Source of the DNA: Sulfitobacter donghicola DSW-25 = KCTC 12864 = JCM 14565
GTDB taxonomy: Bacteria > Pseudomonadota > Alphaproteobacteria > Rhodobacterales > Rhodobacteraceae
Assembly (NCBI RefSeq): GCF_000622405.1
Contig: NZ_JASF01000005.1
Location: forward strand, 372,001-436,000
Reading direction: 5' to 3'
Length of the DNA stretch: 64,000 bases
Both the position numbers and the translations under genes were made by a program. Position 1 is the stretch's first letter. Each line of letters opens with the position of its first letter. Below, in pieces: positions 63,915 through 64,000 of this stretch. The notes beneath the pieces were generated by a model. That model was not told where the DNA came from. It saw nothing but the letters and a program-made list of their open reading frames with translations, and did no database searches.

Positions 63915-64000
63915 GCCTGTGCCAGCCCTGTGATGAGCGCCCAAGTGTCTTCGCCCACGTCGACAGGGTCCATCGCTGTTTTGTTCTGACCTGGCATGCG
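63911..64000 (-). CDS. C-terminal end of a gene running off the window
   Basis: Reading the minus strand from position 64000, one frame stays open for 29 codons (…MDPVDVGEDTWALITGLAQA) and stops with TAG at 63911-63913, overlapping the YdcZ stop. Protein-like but too short to name. Confidence 0.4.
   Translation of the reverse strand, partial: RMPGQNKTAMDPVDVGEDTWALITGLAQA

Overview
The window looks like chromosomal DNA of a marine alphaproteobacterium of the Rhodobacterales (Roseobacter group). Evidence: a DddL-type DMSP lyase, a phaR/phaP/phaC/phaZ polyhydroxybutyrate locus, a DUF2842 protein, paired DUF1194 proteins, a PetP-like MarR regulator, a secG-pyrG pair, and moderately GC-rich, tightly packed genes with many 1-4 nt start/stop overlaps. 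I found no rRNA, tRNA, CRISPR array, insertion sequence or prophage.

Layout. 0-9 kb: the 3' end of a class III aminotransferase, then minus-strand rpiA, gor, hflK and hflC; plus-strand GST, serine dehydratase and a DMT exporter; and minus-strand thiamine pyrophosphokinase, which overlaps the exporter tail to tail. 9-20 kb: a 711-residue very acidic protein, purA, a cobalt-type nitrile hydratase operon (alpha, beta, accessory), secG, pyrG, a PiT phosphate transporter and a Nudix hydrolase. 20-32 kb: rlmJ, small hypotheticals, two tandem TerB-like proteins, then an eight-gene block (ABC importer for an amino-acid-like solute, two glutamine-synthetase paralogues flanking a class I amidotransferase, and an FAD amine oxidase). 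That block resembles gamma-glutamylation catabolism of amines. It is followed by a lone DegT aminotransferase. 32-37 kb: the PHB locus, with three CTGC-N-GCAG-type palindromes placed in front of phaR, phaP and the phaC/phaZ divergent promoter. 37-43 kb: hydrolases, a peptidase M15-like protein, an ArsR-SRPBCC fusion regulator with a promoter-embedded direct repeat, and thrS.

43-45.5 kb holds the most interesting system: a four-gene bufferin-type cluster. It has a secreted four-cysteine precursor (BufA/DUF2282), an MNIO modification enzyme (BufB/DUF692), its partner (BufC/DUF2063) and a DoxX membrane protein. A strong 12-bp hairpin separates precursor from enzyme, and the three downstream genes overlap. 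46-55 kb: cold-shock protein, small secreted proteins, thyX, a lipoprotein overlapping a Slam-type outer-membrane translocon (a candidate surface-lipoprotein export pair), tandem DUF1194 proteins, a MarR regulator with a tiny in-frame ORF directly after its stop, sdhE and an XRE regulator. 55-64 kb: aspartate aminotransferase, MATE exporter, an AhpD-like protein, dddL, parE, an HExxH lipoprotein and a YdcZ-type transporter. Two copies of one dispersed 21-bp-arm palindrome lie about 15 kb apart.

Family names are from recognition of motifs and gene context only; no database search was possible.
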